DNA from: Catellatospora sichuanensis
GTDB lineage: Bacteria; Actinomycetota; Actinomycetes; Mycobacteriales; Micromonosporaceae
Assembly: GCF_007483665.1 (NCBI RefSeq)
Contig: NZ_ML660185.1
Coordinates: 62,001-126,000, forward strand
DNA: 64,000 nt
Reading direction: 5' to 3'
The notes beneath the pieces are model-generated. The model saw only the letters and a program-made list of their open reading frames with translations. It ran no database searches and had not been told where the DNA came from. The stretch's first letter is position 1, and each line of letters opens with the position of its first letter. Of this stretch, positions 18,737 to 26,912 are shown one piece after another. Position numbers and translations under genes: made by a program.

Positions 18737-19167
18737 CAGTCCACCACCACTGCGATCAGAACGTTCTCGAGGATGCCGCAGCCGATGACGGCGGCCAGGC
18801 CGGGGCCGATCAGGCTCGCCGGTTCGCCGTCGCCGTACTCGTACGCCCGGAACGCCTTCTTCTGGGTCGCGGCGACGACGCCCCAGACGGCGAGCCCGAA
18901 GACGGTGCCCAGGGTCCGCGCCCCCACCTGCCCGCCGAGCAGGCCGGTCGCGGCCAGCCGGGCGACGATGGCGGCCAGCCCTGCCGCGGCCACGGCCAGT
19001 TGCTGGTTGCGGCCCAGCGACAGCCGGCGCGCGTTGAGCACCCCGAGCACCGTCGCGGCCAGCGGACCGCCGAAGAACGCCGGGTAGACGATCGAGGAGG
19101 GCCGCCACGGCGGCACGGCGAGCACCGGGCGGGAGCCGATGGTCGGCCGGAACAGGTCGTCGTTCAT
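18736..19167 (-). CDS. Small multi-pass membrane protein linked to AAA+/TPR genes
   Basis: The 143-residue product has four hydrophobic segments (YPAFFGGPLAATVLGVL, QQLAVAAAGLAAIVARL, TLGTVFGLAVWGVVAA, LIGPGLAAVIGCGILENVLI) after a cytosolic N-terminus (MNDDLFRPTIGSRPVLAVPP). I recognise no family. It overlaps the downstream TPR-anchor gene by one base and is divergent from the AAA+ gene with only 58 bases between starts, implying shared control. Confidence 0.8.
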   Translation of the reverse strand: MNDDLFRPTIGSRPVLAVPPWRPSSIVYPAFFGGPLAATVLGVLNARRLSLGRNQQLAVAAAGLAAIVARLAATGLLGGQVGARTLGTVFGLAVWGVVAATQKKAFRAYEYGDGEPASLIGPGLAAVIGCGILENVLIAVVVD

Positions 19168-19225
19168 GAGGGGTCCTAGGGCAGGGGCGTTGCCGGTTCG
19201 AACCGGCACAGCATAATGGCACGCC

Positions 19226-20515
19226 ATGAGCTCCTCGCTGATCGAAAGTCTGCTCGCGGCCGTCGCCGCCCGCCCCGACGACGTGCCGCTGCGGCTGCAC
19301 GTCGCCGAGCTGCTGGTCGCCGCGGACCGGCCGGGGGAGGCGATCGCGCAGCTCGCGGCGGTGCTGGCGCAGCAGCCGCAGCACGAGCAGGCGCAGGCGC
19401 TGATGGCCCGCGCCCTCGGCGGCCCCCGACCCGCCGCCGCGCAGCCCGAGGGTTCGCCGGAGCCGGACACCGAGCGGTCCGAGGGCGCGGCACCGACCGC
19501 CGACACCGGGCAGCCGGTCGCTTCGCGCAGCGAGCTGGACTGGAAGGCGTACGAGGCGCAGTTCGCCGACTCGGTGCCGCCGCGTTTCGCGTCCGCCGAC
19601 GACGAGCCCGAAGCCGTGCAGGGCGACGGCGACCGGGTCTTCGACGTCGAGACCAGTGACGTGCGGCTGGCCGACGTCGGCGGCATGGTCGACGTGAAGA
19701 AGCGCCTGGAGCTGGCGTTCCTCGCGCCGATGAAGAACCCGAAGCTGCGCGAGCTGTACGGCAAGAGCCTGCGCGGCGGCCTGCTGCTCTACGGCCCGCC
19801 CGGCTGCGGCAAGACGTTCCTGGCCCGCGCGGTCGCCGGGGAGATGGGTGCGAAGTTCACCACGATCTCGCTGGTCGACGTGCTGAACATGTGGATCGGC
19901 GAGTCCGAGCGCAACCTGCACGAGATCTTCGAGACGGCCCGGCGCAACGCCCCGTGCGTGATCTTCCTCGACGAGGTCGACGCGCTCGGGCACAAGCGCA
20001 GCCAGATGAAGTCCTCGGCGATGCGTACCCTCGGCAACCAGCTGCTGGCCGAGCTGGACGGCATGGAGGGCGCCAACGAAGGCGTGTTCGTGCTCGCCGC
20101 GACCAACGCCCCCTGGGACGTCGATCCGGCACTGCGCCGCCCCGGCCGGCTGGACCGCACCGTGCTGGTCGCCCCGCCGGACGCCGCCGCCCGCCGGTCG
20201 ATCATCGAGTACCACCTGCGGCAGCGGCCGATCGCGGGCATCGACCTGAAGAAGCTGGCCGCGTCGACGGAGCAGTTCTCCGGCGCGGACCTGGCGCACC
20301 TGTGCGAGACCGCCACCGAGTACGCCATGCACGCCTCCATCACCAGCGGCGACCTGCGGATGATCGAGCAGCGCGACTTCGAGGCGGCGATGCGCGAAGT
20401 GCGCCCGTCGACCGGTCCGTGGTTCACGACCGCCCGCAACGTGGCGATGTTCGCCAACGAGGGCGGCGCGTACGACGAGCTGGTCAGCTACCTGAAGAAG
20501 CAGAAACTGCTCTGA
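19226..20515 (+). CDS. AAA+ ATPase with N-terminal TPR-like region
   Basis: The 429-residue protein has an N-terminal helical-repeat segment (residues 1-65), a disordered Pro/Glu linker (66-140) and one Cdc48/FtsH-like AAA+ domain: DVGGMVDVKKRLELAFL (149-165), Walker A GPPGCGKT (190-197), Walker B VIFLDEVDA (255-263), Arg-rich second region of homology LRRPGRLDRTVL and a helical lid (FSGADLAHLCETATEYA). Such ATPases remodel or unfold proteins as hexamers. No protease or membrane segment is fused, so the divergent TPR-anchor and membrane genes are the likely partners. The target is unknown. The Imm1-like genes follow in the same direction but have their own promoters. Confidence 0.88.
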   Translation: MSSSLIESLLAAVAARPDDVPLRLHVAELLVAADRPGEAIAQLAAVLAQQPQHEQAQALMARALGGPRPAAAQPEGSPEPDTERSEGAAPTADTGQPVASRSELDWKAYEAQFADSVPPRFASADDEPEAVQGDGDRVFDVETSDVRLADVGGMVDVKKRLELAFLAPMKNPKLRELYGKSLRGGLLLYGPPGCGKTFLARAVAGEMGAKFTTISLVDVLNMWIGESERNLHEIFETARRNAPCVIFLDEVDALGHKRSQMKSSAMRTLGNQLLAELDGMEGANEGVFVLAATNAPWDVDPALRRPGRLDRTVLVAPPDAAARRSIIEYHLRQRPIAGIDLKKLAASTEQFSGADLAHLCETATEYAMHASITSGDLRMIEQRDFEAAMREVRPSTGPWFTTARNVAMFANEGGAYDELVSYLKKQKLL

Positions 20516-20539
20516 CCCCACAGCCTGGCGTGCCACCGC

Positions 20540-20545
20540 TACTGT
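20540..20545 (+). promoter_or_regulatory. -10 box (TACTGT) of first Imm1-like gene
   Basis: TACTGT lies in the sequence GGCGTGCCACCGCTACTGTC; the same arrangement recurs upstream of the next gene at 21566-21571 (TACGGT), with CGTGATC or CGATGATC shortly after. The duplication of the promoter context supports both as real. Confidence 0.5.
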
Positions 20546-20578
20546 CTGCGTGATCATCGTCAGGACGGGGGGCGCTGC

Positions 20579-21523
20579 ATGGTTCGGTTGTGGTGGACCG
20601 TCGGCTTTGTGGCGGTCGTCGGGATCTTCGCCCTCGGATACCGCGGCATCGAGCTGTACGTGCCAGAAGACTGGATCGTGGCGAGGGGGGCCTTCAAGGC
20701 GGCGTGCTTTGCGGCTTTCGCCAGCACGGGGGTTTACCTGCGGCTTTGGTCGGAGTGGGCGGCAGCTCAGCGGTCCGACGATCCGCAGCGGCGGGCAGGT
20801 GCGGTACGGCCGGAACTTCACCTGCGGCGGCAGTACTGGCGATACGCCTTGCTCGCGTCGGTGCTCCCGATGTTCGCGGTGAGCGTCGTCGTCGTGCACC
20901 GGCTTGTCCCAGCTGACTGGGGTTGGTTTTGGCCACAGGTGATGGATCTGGCGCTGTGCGTGCTCGCCCTGGGCGCGGCTGTGCTGGCCCTGAAACGGAT
21001 CGGGCCGCTGCCTCGTCCGGCGGCACCTGCCGCGCAGACCGCACCCGCGATGCCCACGCGCAGTTCGGGCGGACCGCATCCCGTTCCGTCGCCCCGGTTC
21101 GGCGCGACGTTGGTGTGGCACGGGGGCAGTAGGCAGTGTGCGGTGTACACCTCGGCACGGCTGCGCGACCAGTTGCTGCACCTGCACCTCAGTTCGGCGG
21201 AGATCCCGCGGATCGTCGACTTCGTGCCGGCGGTGGGAGCGCAGGTCAGCGTCGCCCTGGGCGGCGAGGACAGCCTTGTGACGATCATGCCGGTCGGCGG
21301 CGACCCGCTCGTCGTGACGAAGGAACCGGACGGCCTGGCCGTCACACCCGTCAGGCGCGCCGAGGACGGCACGGTGGTGTTCCCGCCCGAATCGGCCATC
21401 GCTGTGGAGGTCGCGATCGACGTGCTCGACCGATACTTCACCACTGGCGAACTTCCCGGCCGTAGTGCCACCCGGCCGTCCGGTGAGCCGCTCGGGCCGA
21501 CGACGACCGGGTCGCTTTCCTGA
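20579..21523 (+). CDS. Membrane-anchored protein with Imm1-like C-terminal domain (paralogue 1)
   Basis: The 314-residue protein has four hydrophobic segments in its first ~145 residues, a Pro/Ala-rich linker (to ~175), then a soluble domain of ~115 residues: LVWHGGSRQCAVYTSARLRD, VSVALGGEDSLVTIMP, VVFPPESAIAVEVAIDVLDR and YFTTGELP. The order Trp-led strand, short helix, Gly-rich strand, then PP..IP..A..A...F..TG..P resembles the Imm1 immunity family that protects against polymorphic (often deaminase) toxins. The adjacent gene is a paralogue. Immunity is inferred; I see no toxin gene nearby. A membrane-tethered Imm1 domain would be unusual. Confidence 0.6.
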   Translation: MVRLWWTVGFVAVVGIFALGYRGIELYVPEDWIVARGAFKAACFAAFASTGVYLRLWSEWAAAQRSDDPQRRAGAVRPELHLRRQYWRYALLASVLPMFAVSVVVVHRLVPADWGWFWPQVMDLALCVLALGAAVLALKRIGPLPRPAAPAAQTAPAMPTRSSGGPHPVPSPRFGATLVWHGGSRQCAVYTSARLRDQLLHLHLSSAEIPRIVDFVPAVGAQVSVALGGEDSLVTIMPVGGDPLVVTKEPDGLAVTPVRRAEDGTVVFPPESAIAVEVAIDVLDRYFTTGELPGRSATRPSGEPLGPTTTGSLS

Positions 21524-21565
21524 AGCAGCAGGTGTCGCCCGTCCCGAGGGCTGGCGTTTGGCCGC

Positions 21566-21571
21566 TACGGT
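21566..21571 (+). promoter_or_regulatory. -10 box (TACGGT) of second Imm1-like gene
   Basis: TACGGT in CTGGCGTTTGGCCGCTACGG mirrors the upstream region of the preceding paralogue, 37 bases ahead of the ATG at 21608. Confidence 0.5.
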
Positions 21572-21607
21572 GACGCCGATGATCGGCAGGGCACGGGGGC
21601 GAATGGC

Positions 21608-23050
21608 ATGAGTCGACTGTGGACCCGTTTCGGGTCGTGGATCCTTTTCGCAGCAGGCCTCGCGGCGAATATTCTGGCGATCGTCGTCATCTATCGGCTG
21701 GTGCCGATGGACGGCAACCTTCCACCTGGCGTTGTCGTCATGGTGTGCTGGGCGGTGCAGCTTGCCGTGCAGCGCGTGGTCGCCTACCGCGCGGGGATCC
21801 CGGGCGCGGACAGGGAGATCGCGGAGGGCGGCGACCGCAGCCGTTCCGGTTCGTCGGTCCGCGACGTGTTGCTCGCTGTCAGGACGGCGCTCACGGACTT
21901 CCGGCCCGATTCGTACACGGTGGTTGTGCTGGTGCTTGTTTCCTTCGTGGTGTTCGCGTTGGCCGCTCCGCGGGCGTGGTTCGACATTCCCTGGCTGTCC
22001 GCGGTCAGGTACGTGTTCGTGTTTATGATCTTTTTGATGTATTGGGCCATGCACGGGCAGGGCTTCGACCACCGGCCGGCCGGTCCGAAGCCGGTGTTCG
22101 CGTCCGCAGCGGAGCGCAGGCGTCACCTCTGGCAGCAGGTCTGGCCGTATGGCCTGTTGGTGGCGATGCTCGCCGCTTTCGTGACGGGCATCGTGCTCAT
22201 TCTCTGGCTGGTGCCGGTCATCGGGGTGGGCGGTACACCTGTGGTGGTGGTGTCGGCACTTTGGCTGGTCGTGTGGGGTGTGGCCTTCAGGCTCGTCCTG
22301 GTCTGGCTGGGAAAGGAGTCGGCGGCGCCGAGGCCGGTGTTCGCGTCCGCGGCGGGGCGCAGGCGTCACCTCTGGCAGCAGGTCTGGCCGTATGGCCTGC
22401 TGGTGGCGGCGGTCGCCGGGTTCGTGCTGGGCTTCGCGTTCATCCTCTGGCTGGCACCGGTCGCCGGGGTGGGCTACACGCCCATGGCGATCGCCCTGGT
22501 TTTCTGGACGGTGCTGTCGGGAGTGGCTTTCAAGATCCTCATCAACTGGTTGGAGTCCGACTCGCTCCCGCAGCCGGTCGCATCGCCGATCCGAGAACGC
22601 GAGCCGCAGTCCGCGACCCGCCTGGAGCCGGTCGGCGTCGGGGTGTTGAGCTGGGACGAAGGGGCCAGGCGCTGCGCAGTGAAGACCTCCGAGCAGCTGC
22701 GCGACCAGGTACTGCGCCTGCACCTGAGCACGGTCGACCTGCCGAGGTTCGCGGACTTCGCGCCCAGCGTGGGCGTGCCGGTGAGCATCAGCCTCGGTGA
22801 CGAGGAGAGCCTGCTCGTGACGGTGCCGGTCGACGGCACCCCGCCGCTCGTGGTGACGATGGGGCCGGAAGGGCTGCGCACGGTGCCGGTCGCGTCCTCC
22901 GACGGCGCACGTTCGGTGTTCCCGCCGAGCGCGGCGATTCCCATGGAGGTCGCGATCGACGTGCTCGCAGGGTACTGCGCGACCGGCGAACTGCCGAACC
23001 TGACGACGGGTCCGAAGCTGGGCGACGGTGGGGAACGAAGTGTTGCGTGA
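21608..23050 (+). CDS. Membrane-anchored protein with Imm1-like C-terminal domain (paralogue 2, internal duplication)
   Basis: The 480-residue protein has eight or more hydrophobic segments in residues 1-320 and the same C-terminal domain as its neighbour (VGVLSWDEGARRCAVKTSEQ, VSISLGDEESLLVTVP, SVFPPSAAIPMEVAIDVLAG, YCATGELP). A membrane unit of 81 codons is duplicated in tandem; both copies start PVFASAA.RRRHLWQQVWPYG. Compared with paralogue 1 it has gained these extra membrane pairs. Role as an immunity-like or sensor protein is inferred from the C-terminal domain only. Confidence 0.6.
   Translation: MSRLWTRFGSWILFAAGLAANILAIVVIYRLVPMDGNLPPGVVVMVCWAVQLAVQRVVAYRAGIPGADREIAEGGDRSRSGSSVRDVLLAVRTALTDFRPDSYTVVVLVLVSFVVFALAAPRAWFDIPWLSAVRYVFVFMIFLMYWAMHGQGFDHRPAGPKPVFASAAERRRHLWQQVWPYGLLVAMLAAFVTGIVLILWLVPVIGVGGTPVVVVSALWLVVWGVAFRLVLVWLGKESAAPRPVFASAAGRRRHLWQQVWPYGLLVAAVAGFVLGFAFILWLAPVAGVGYTPMAIALVFWTVLSGVAFKILINWLESDSLPQPVASPIREREPQSATRLEPVGVGVLSWDEGARRCAVKTSEQLRDQVLRLHLSTVDLPRFADFAPSVGVPVSISLGDEESLLVTVPVDGTPPLVVTMGPEGLRTVPVASSDGARSVFPPSAAIPMEVAIDVLAGYCATGELPNLTTGPKLGDGGERSVA
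22091..22576 (+). repeat. 243-bp in-frame tandem duplication
   Basis: The sequence starting CCGGTGTTCGCGTCCGC at 22091 recurs at 22334, a period of 243 bases (81 codons). The first ~75 bases of each unit are nearly identical and the remainder has diverged while keeping the hydrophobic pattern. Confidence 0.8.
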
Positions 23051-23146
23051 GCTGTACGGGGCTTTGCCGGCGGCGCGAGCGGCGACTCGGCACCGGGCCG
23101 AGGTGCCTGGTGACTAGTCTGTGTTGATGATCAGTGGGCGCACGGT

Positions 23147-23377
23147 GTGAGACCGGTGGAGGACATCCACCTCGACCGGCACGGCCGGATTCTGGCCGGG
23201 GAGAACGAGGGCTTCTTCATCCACGTTCACTTCGACGCCGAGCGGACCCACGGCTACTACGTGTTCATGGTCGATGACATCGAGAATCCTTCCGATGGCG
23301 GCGACCACTGGGCCGCGGACATGGCGGAGTTGAGGACCCTCTTCCGCACCTCGGACTGGCGGATCGAATGGCTGTGA
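23147..23377 (+). CDS. Small acidic protein of unknown function
   Basis: The 76-residue product starts at a GTG ((V)RPVEDIHLDRHGRILAG) and ends TLFRTSDWRIEWL. It is acidic and rich in aromatic residues (GYYVFMVDDIENP), with no membrane segment. The size and composition are like many small immunity or antitoxin proteins, and it directly follows the two Imm1-like genes, but I recognise no family. The ribosome binding site is weak. Confidence 0.6.
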   Translation: MRPVEDIHLDRHGRILAGENEGFFIHVHFDAERTHGYYVFMVDDIENPSDGGDHWAADMAELRTLFRTSDWRIEWL

Positions 23378-23529
23378 CAAGGACCTGAGCCTGCGCGTAT
23401 GCGCTGGTCGGCGGCCTATGGATCCGATGCAGTTTGGTCAGGCCACGGCGAGCCAAGGGCCGACGTGGCCGGTGGCGGCAGGCCACCACCGTCGGCTCTG
23501 CATGAGTTCCTGCCTGGTACGAAGACGGC

Positions 23530-24003
23530 ATGAGCATTCGCCGGGACCACTACCACGATCCTGATGCGCCGACGGCTACCCGGATCGTGCCCGGCGGGGT
23601 CGCGGTCATCGTCGACGGGCAGGGACGGGTGCTGCTGCAGCGACGCGCCGACTCGGGCAACTGGTCGCTGCCGGGCGGCACGATGGAGGTCGGCGAGACC
23701 CTCGCACAGTGCGTGGTCCGCGAGGTCCGCGAGGAGACGGGCCTCGACATCGAGATCACCGGCCTGGTCGGCGTCTACACCGACCCCGGGCACGTCATCG
23801 CGTACGGCGACGGTGAGGTGCGCCAGCAGTTCAGCATCGTGTTCGGTGCTCGCGCCGTCGGCGGCGTCCTGTCGCTCAGCGACGAGTCCACCGACCTGCG
23901 CTATGTGGACTCGGCCGAGTTCGCCGCGCTGCCGATTCACGAGTCGACCCGCCTGCGGCTGCGCCACCACCTCGACCACCGCGACACCCCCTACCTGGGC
24001 TGA
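23530..24003 (+). CDS. NUDIX hydrolase
   Basis: The 157-residue protein contains a full Nudix box at residues 53-75: [20 protein letters not shown], then ETGLDI, with the conserved Gly, Glu and REVREETG residues that bind Mg. It hydrolyses a nucleoside diphosphate linked to another group; the substrate is unknown. The start region [20 protein letters not shown] resembles Nudix proteins common in actinobacteria. It is probably transcribed alone. Confidence 0.9.
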   Translation: MSIRRDHYHDPDAPTATRIVPGGVAVIVDGQGRVLLQRRADSGNWSLPGGTMEVGETLAQCVVREVREETGLDIEITGLVGVYTDPGHVIAYGDGEVRQQFSIVFGARAVGGVLSLSDESTDLRYVDSAEFAALPIHESTRLRLRHHLDHRDTPYLG

Positions 24004-24125
24004 CGACCGTGCAGATTCGCGCCGCACACGAAAACCGTTCTCCGGCCGAACGCGCGTTCTGAGATGATCCACCGCACGGGCCGGTGTGGACGGGCCGCCG
24101 GATTCGGCGATGAGGAGGTCGTGTC

Positions 24126-25109
24126 GTGGCGGGCTGGGACGCGTTCGTCGGCGAGCTGACGGTGCTCGCCCGTTGCGTCGGTGTGCGGGTGCCGGCCGAC
24201 CTGCGCGACGAGCACCAGCGCTGGCCTCTCTACCAGCGGGCGATGGGCCGCCCGGAATGCCATGAGCAGCTGATGGCCACGGTCGCGGCCGACCCTGTCC
24301 TGATGATGGCGGTCGTGGTGCAGATGCTCGGGATCGACCGCGAGGGACGGGACCGGTGGGTGGCGCTGGCCCGCGAGGAGCAGGACCGTGCGTACGCGAG
24401 CCGCCGGGCCGCCGAACACGCGATCCGCGAAGCGCACGGCGACGTTGCCGACCTCGGCCCTGAGGTGATTCCGACCTGGACCGACTGGCTGCAGAGGCGG
24501 CTGTCCGAGGTCTCGACAGTGCCCGTGGTGCTGGAACTGCTGGCGCGCCACGGCCGGACGAAGCGGATCAGGCGAACGGCGTCGAGCCGGGGCGGTGCGC
24601 CGCCGGAGGTGCCGTTGAGCAGATCCCGTCAGGCGCTGGTCACCAGGTGCATCGAAGACCTCAGGACGGCGTACCGCGATCCGGCGCTGCCGAACCGGTC
24701 GTTCGTGGGCGCGGCGTTGGACCGGCTGCCCTATCGCGATCTGTGCCAGGAGCTCGCGGCGCTGGGGCCGGTCGAGGACGACACCGAGGTCAACTGCGAC
24801 GTGTGCTTCACCCTGGTGCTGCCCGGTCCTGAGTCGTTGCTGGTCAGGCTTTCCATGGTCGGCCCGTACGCCGTCGTGCTGCGCTTCGGGGAAACGCCTG
24901 CGGCGCGACGGCTGCTGCTGCCGCGGCGACGCGGGTACGGCGAGGTCGCGCAGCGGGTGCTGCACCTGCTCACCCGGCACGGGCTGATCCTGCTGGACGA
25001 GGCGGAACTCGCGACGCGGGTGCCGCTGGCGCTGACCGGAGCCGGCACCGACACCACCCTGTACGCGGCGCTGTTCGAACCCGATGCGGACCTGCCGTGG
25101 ATCCGGTGA
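24126..25109 (+). CDS. Protein of unknown function, two-domain
   Basis: The 327-residue product starts at a GTG ((V)AGWDAFVGELTVLARCVGV). Residues 1-140 are helical and charged (REEQDRAYASRRAAEHAIRE). After a basic linker, residues 175-327 form a more beta-rich domain (CDVCFTLVLPGPESLLVRLS, VGPYAVVLRFGETP, HLLTRHGLILLDEAELATRV). No signal peptide or membrane segment. I do not recognise it. It may belong with the immunity-like genes 1 kb upstream or stand alone. It ends four bases from the convergent CNNM gene. Confidence 0.7.
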   Translation: MAGWDAFVGELTVLARCVGVRVPADLRDEHQRWPLYQRAMGRPECHEQLMATVAADPVLMMAVVVQMLGIDREGRDRWVALAREEQDRAYASRRAAEHAIREAHGDVADLGPEVIPTWTDWLQRRLSEVSTVPVVLELLARHGRTKRIRRTASSRGGAPPEVPLSRSRQALVTRCIEDLRTAYRDPALPNRSFVGAALDRLPYRDLCQELAALGPVEDDTEVNCDVCFTLVLPGPESLLVRLSMVGPYAVVLRFGETPAARRLLLPRRRGYGEVAQRVLHLLTRHGLILLDEAELATRVPLALTGAGTDTTLYAALFEPDADLPWIR

Positions 25110-25113
25110 CGCG

Positions 25114-26433
25114 TCACCCGGTACGCGGCTTCGGCGGGCACAGCGCGTCGCCGGCCGGGCCGCCGCAGGGGCGCAACCGGATCTCGGTGATCGCGTGCCG
25201 GTCCACCGACGTCACCTGGGCGGTCCACCCGTCGAGGTGCACGATCTCGCCGGTCCGGGTCGGCACGTGCCCCAGCATCGCGATGACCAGCCCGGCGATG
25301 GTGATGTAGTCGCCGCCGGGCCGCTCGTCCAGGTTGACCCCGATGTCGGGCAGGTCGTGGATCGGGAACGTGCCGGGCAGCAGCATGTCGCCGTCGTCGC
25401 CCTGCTGCACGGCCATCACGTCCCGGTCGGTCTCGTCGTAGATCTCGCCGACGACCTCCTCCAGCAGGTCCTCCAGCGTGACGATGCCGTCGACCGCCCC
25501 GTGCTCGTCGACGACCAGCGCGAACTGCTGATGTTCGACCTTGAACCGGCGCAGCGCGTCCGCGGCGTGCAGGGAATCGGGCAGCAGCAGGGCCGGGCGG
25601 GCGAGGTCGGCCAGGCCGGCCGCGTCGTCGGCCAGCAGGTCGCGCAGGTGCACGACGCCGAGCGTGTCGTCCAGGTTGCGGCGGCGCACGACGGGCGCCC
25701 GCGAGAATCCCGAGCCCGCGAGTTCCTTGCGGGCCGCCTCCACCGGCATGTCGGCGTCGAGGGTGAACACGTTGCGGCGCGGGATCAGCACCTCGCGCAG
25801 GACCCGTTCGGTGATCTCGACGGCCCCGGCGATGATGAGCCGCTGCTCGGCGGTGAAGCCGCGGTGCACGCTGACCATGTCGCGCACCTCCGCGGGCGTG
25901 ATCTCGTCGCCGCGGTGGCGGTGCGGGTCGCCGCCCATGAGGCGTACGCCCAGGTCGGTGGCTTTGCTCAGCACCCAGACGAACGGCCGGGAGATGGTCG
26001 CGAGCACGGTCAGCGGGCGGCCCGCCAGCGTGGCCCACCGCTCGGCGTGCTGCATCGCGACGCGTTTGGGTGCGAGTTCGCCGAATACCAGGGTGAGGAA
26101 CGTCAGCAGCAGGGTCACGGCGATGACCGCGGCCGGGCGCGCGGCGCGGCCGAGGAAGCCCAGCGCGGGCTGGAGCACCTCGGCCAGCGCGATGGCGGCC
26201 GTCGCCGAGGCCAGGAAACCGGCCAGGGTGATGCCGATCTGGATGGTGGCCAGGAACCGGTTCGGGTCCCGGGCGAGAGCCGCGGCGGCCGCGGCGCCGC
26301 CACCCTGCTGCTCCATCCGGCGCAGCTGGCCCTCACGCAGCGAGACCAGCGCCATCTCGCTGCCGGCGAACAGCGCGTTCAACACGATCAGTACCGCTAC
26401 CAGCACGAGTTGGATCCAGTGGTCGCCCACCAT
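25114..26433 (-). CDS. CNNM/CorC-HlyC family membrane protein with CBS domains
   Basis: The 439-residue protein has an N-terminal CNNM (DUF21) domain with about four membrane helices (LNALFAGSEMALVSLREGQL, LVFGELAPKRVAMQHAERWA), a CBS pair (VLREVLIPRRNVFTLDADMP; VDEHGAVDGIVTLEDLLEEV) and a C-terminal CorC/HlyC transporter-associated domain (GTFPIHDLPDIGVNL, ITEIRLRPCGG). Proteins of this group are linked to Mg or Co efflux and were once called haemolysins (TlyC). The start is the ATG at 26433. I see no M-box riboswitch upstream, only a GC-rich hairpin. Confidence 0.9.
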   Translation of the reverse strand: MVGDHWIQLVLVAVLIVLNALFAGSEMALVSLREGQLRRMEQQGGGAAAAAALARDPNRFLATIQIGITLAGFLASATAAIALAEVLQPALGFLGRAARPAAVIAVTLLLTFLTLVFGELAPKRVAMQHAERWATLAGRPLTVLATISRPFVWVLSKATDLGVRLMGGDPHRHRGDEITPAEVRDMVSVHRGFTAEQRLIIAGAVEITERVLREVLIPRRNVFTLDADMPVEAARKELAGSGFSRAPVVRRRNLDDTLGVVHLRDLLADDAAGLADLARPALLLPDSLHAADALRRFKVEHQQFALVVDEHGAVDGIVTLEDLLEEVVGEIYDETDRDVMAVQQGDDGDMLLPGTFPIHDLPDIGVNLDERPGGDYITIAGLVIAMLGHVPTRTGEIVHLDGWTAQVTSVDRHAITEIRLRPCGGPAGDALCPPKPRTG

Positions 26434-26473
26434 CGATCACCTGAGGCCCGCCTGGAGTGTCCGCCGGTACGCG

Positions 26474-26497
26474 CAGGCCGGGCCTCGGCCCGGCCTG
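26474..26497. terminator. Hairpin between small basic gene and CNNM gene
   Basis: CAGGCCGGGCC pairs with GGCCCGGCCTG (11-base arms, very short loop). It lies 72 bases past the stop of the small gene ending at 26569 and about 40 bases before the CNNM start, so it may be a terminator or a leader hairpin. Confidence 0.5.
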
Positions 26498-26568
26498 GTA
26501 TCACAGCCTTCCATTCGGTCAACGGTAGCAGCAGGTCACGGCCCTGGGGCCGGGTCTGCGAGGACCGG

Positions 26569-26835
26569 TCAGCGGCCGCCGCGGGGCTGGTTGCCCTTCT
26601 TCAGGCGCATCACGCCGGCCTGGCCCACCGACATCTGGGTACGGGTGGCCTTCTCCCGCGCCGCCATGGCGCGCTGGCGGGACTGCTCTTGTGCGTGCTC
26701 GGACGCCCACGCGGCATGCTCGCCGGGCGCATGGTCGTGCTCGGCGTGCGGCGTGCCGGGCTGGTCCTGCTCGACCGGGGCCTGGCGCGGCTTGTCCTGG
26801 TGCGGGTGCCGGCGGGACTGGTTGTTCTTGGGCAT
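26569..26835 (-). CDS. Small hydrophilic protein of unknown function
   Basis: The 88-residue product (MPKNNQSRRHPHQDKPRQAP at the start) is rich in Gln, His, Arg, Ala and Pro, predicted disordered at the N-terminus with a basic helix near residues 50-70 (EQSRQRAMAAREKATRTQ), and ends in the basic LKKGNQPRGGR. GGAGGAGCG precedes the ATG at 26835. No family recognised; a nucleic-acid-associated role would fit the charge, but this is a guess. Confidence 0.65.
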   Translation of the reverse strand: MPKNNQSRRHPHQDKPRQAPVEQDQPGTPHAEHDHAPGEHAAWASEHAQEQSRQRAMAAREKATRTQMSVGQAGVMRLKKGNQPRGGR

Positions 26836-26912
26836 CGCTCCTCCTCGACGGATCACCTCCACGCTAGGAGCGCGGGCGGCGGGCCGCAGGCGGTTGGCGA
26901 ATCAGCACTCGA

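Noticed and set aside
17861..22723. A very long (1620-codon) open frame on the minus strand
   Set aside because: It runs antisense through the AAA+ and both Imm1-like genes, with the low-complexity composition of GC-rich shadow frames. Only its last 291 codons, from the ATG at 18736, are a real gene.
26434..26500. Possible M-box (Mg) riboswitch upstream of the CNNM gene
   Set aside because: The region is too short and shows only one GC-rich hairpin; none of the M-box conserved loops is visible.
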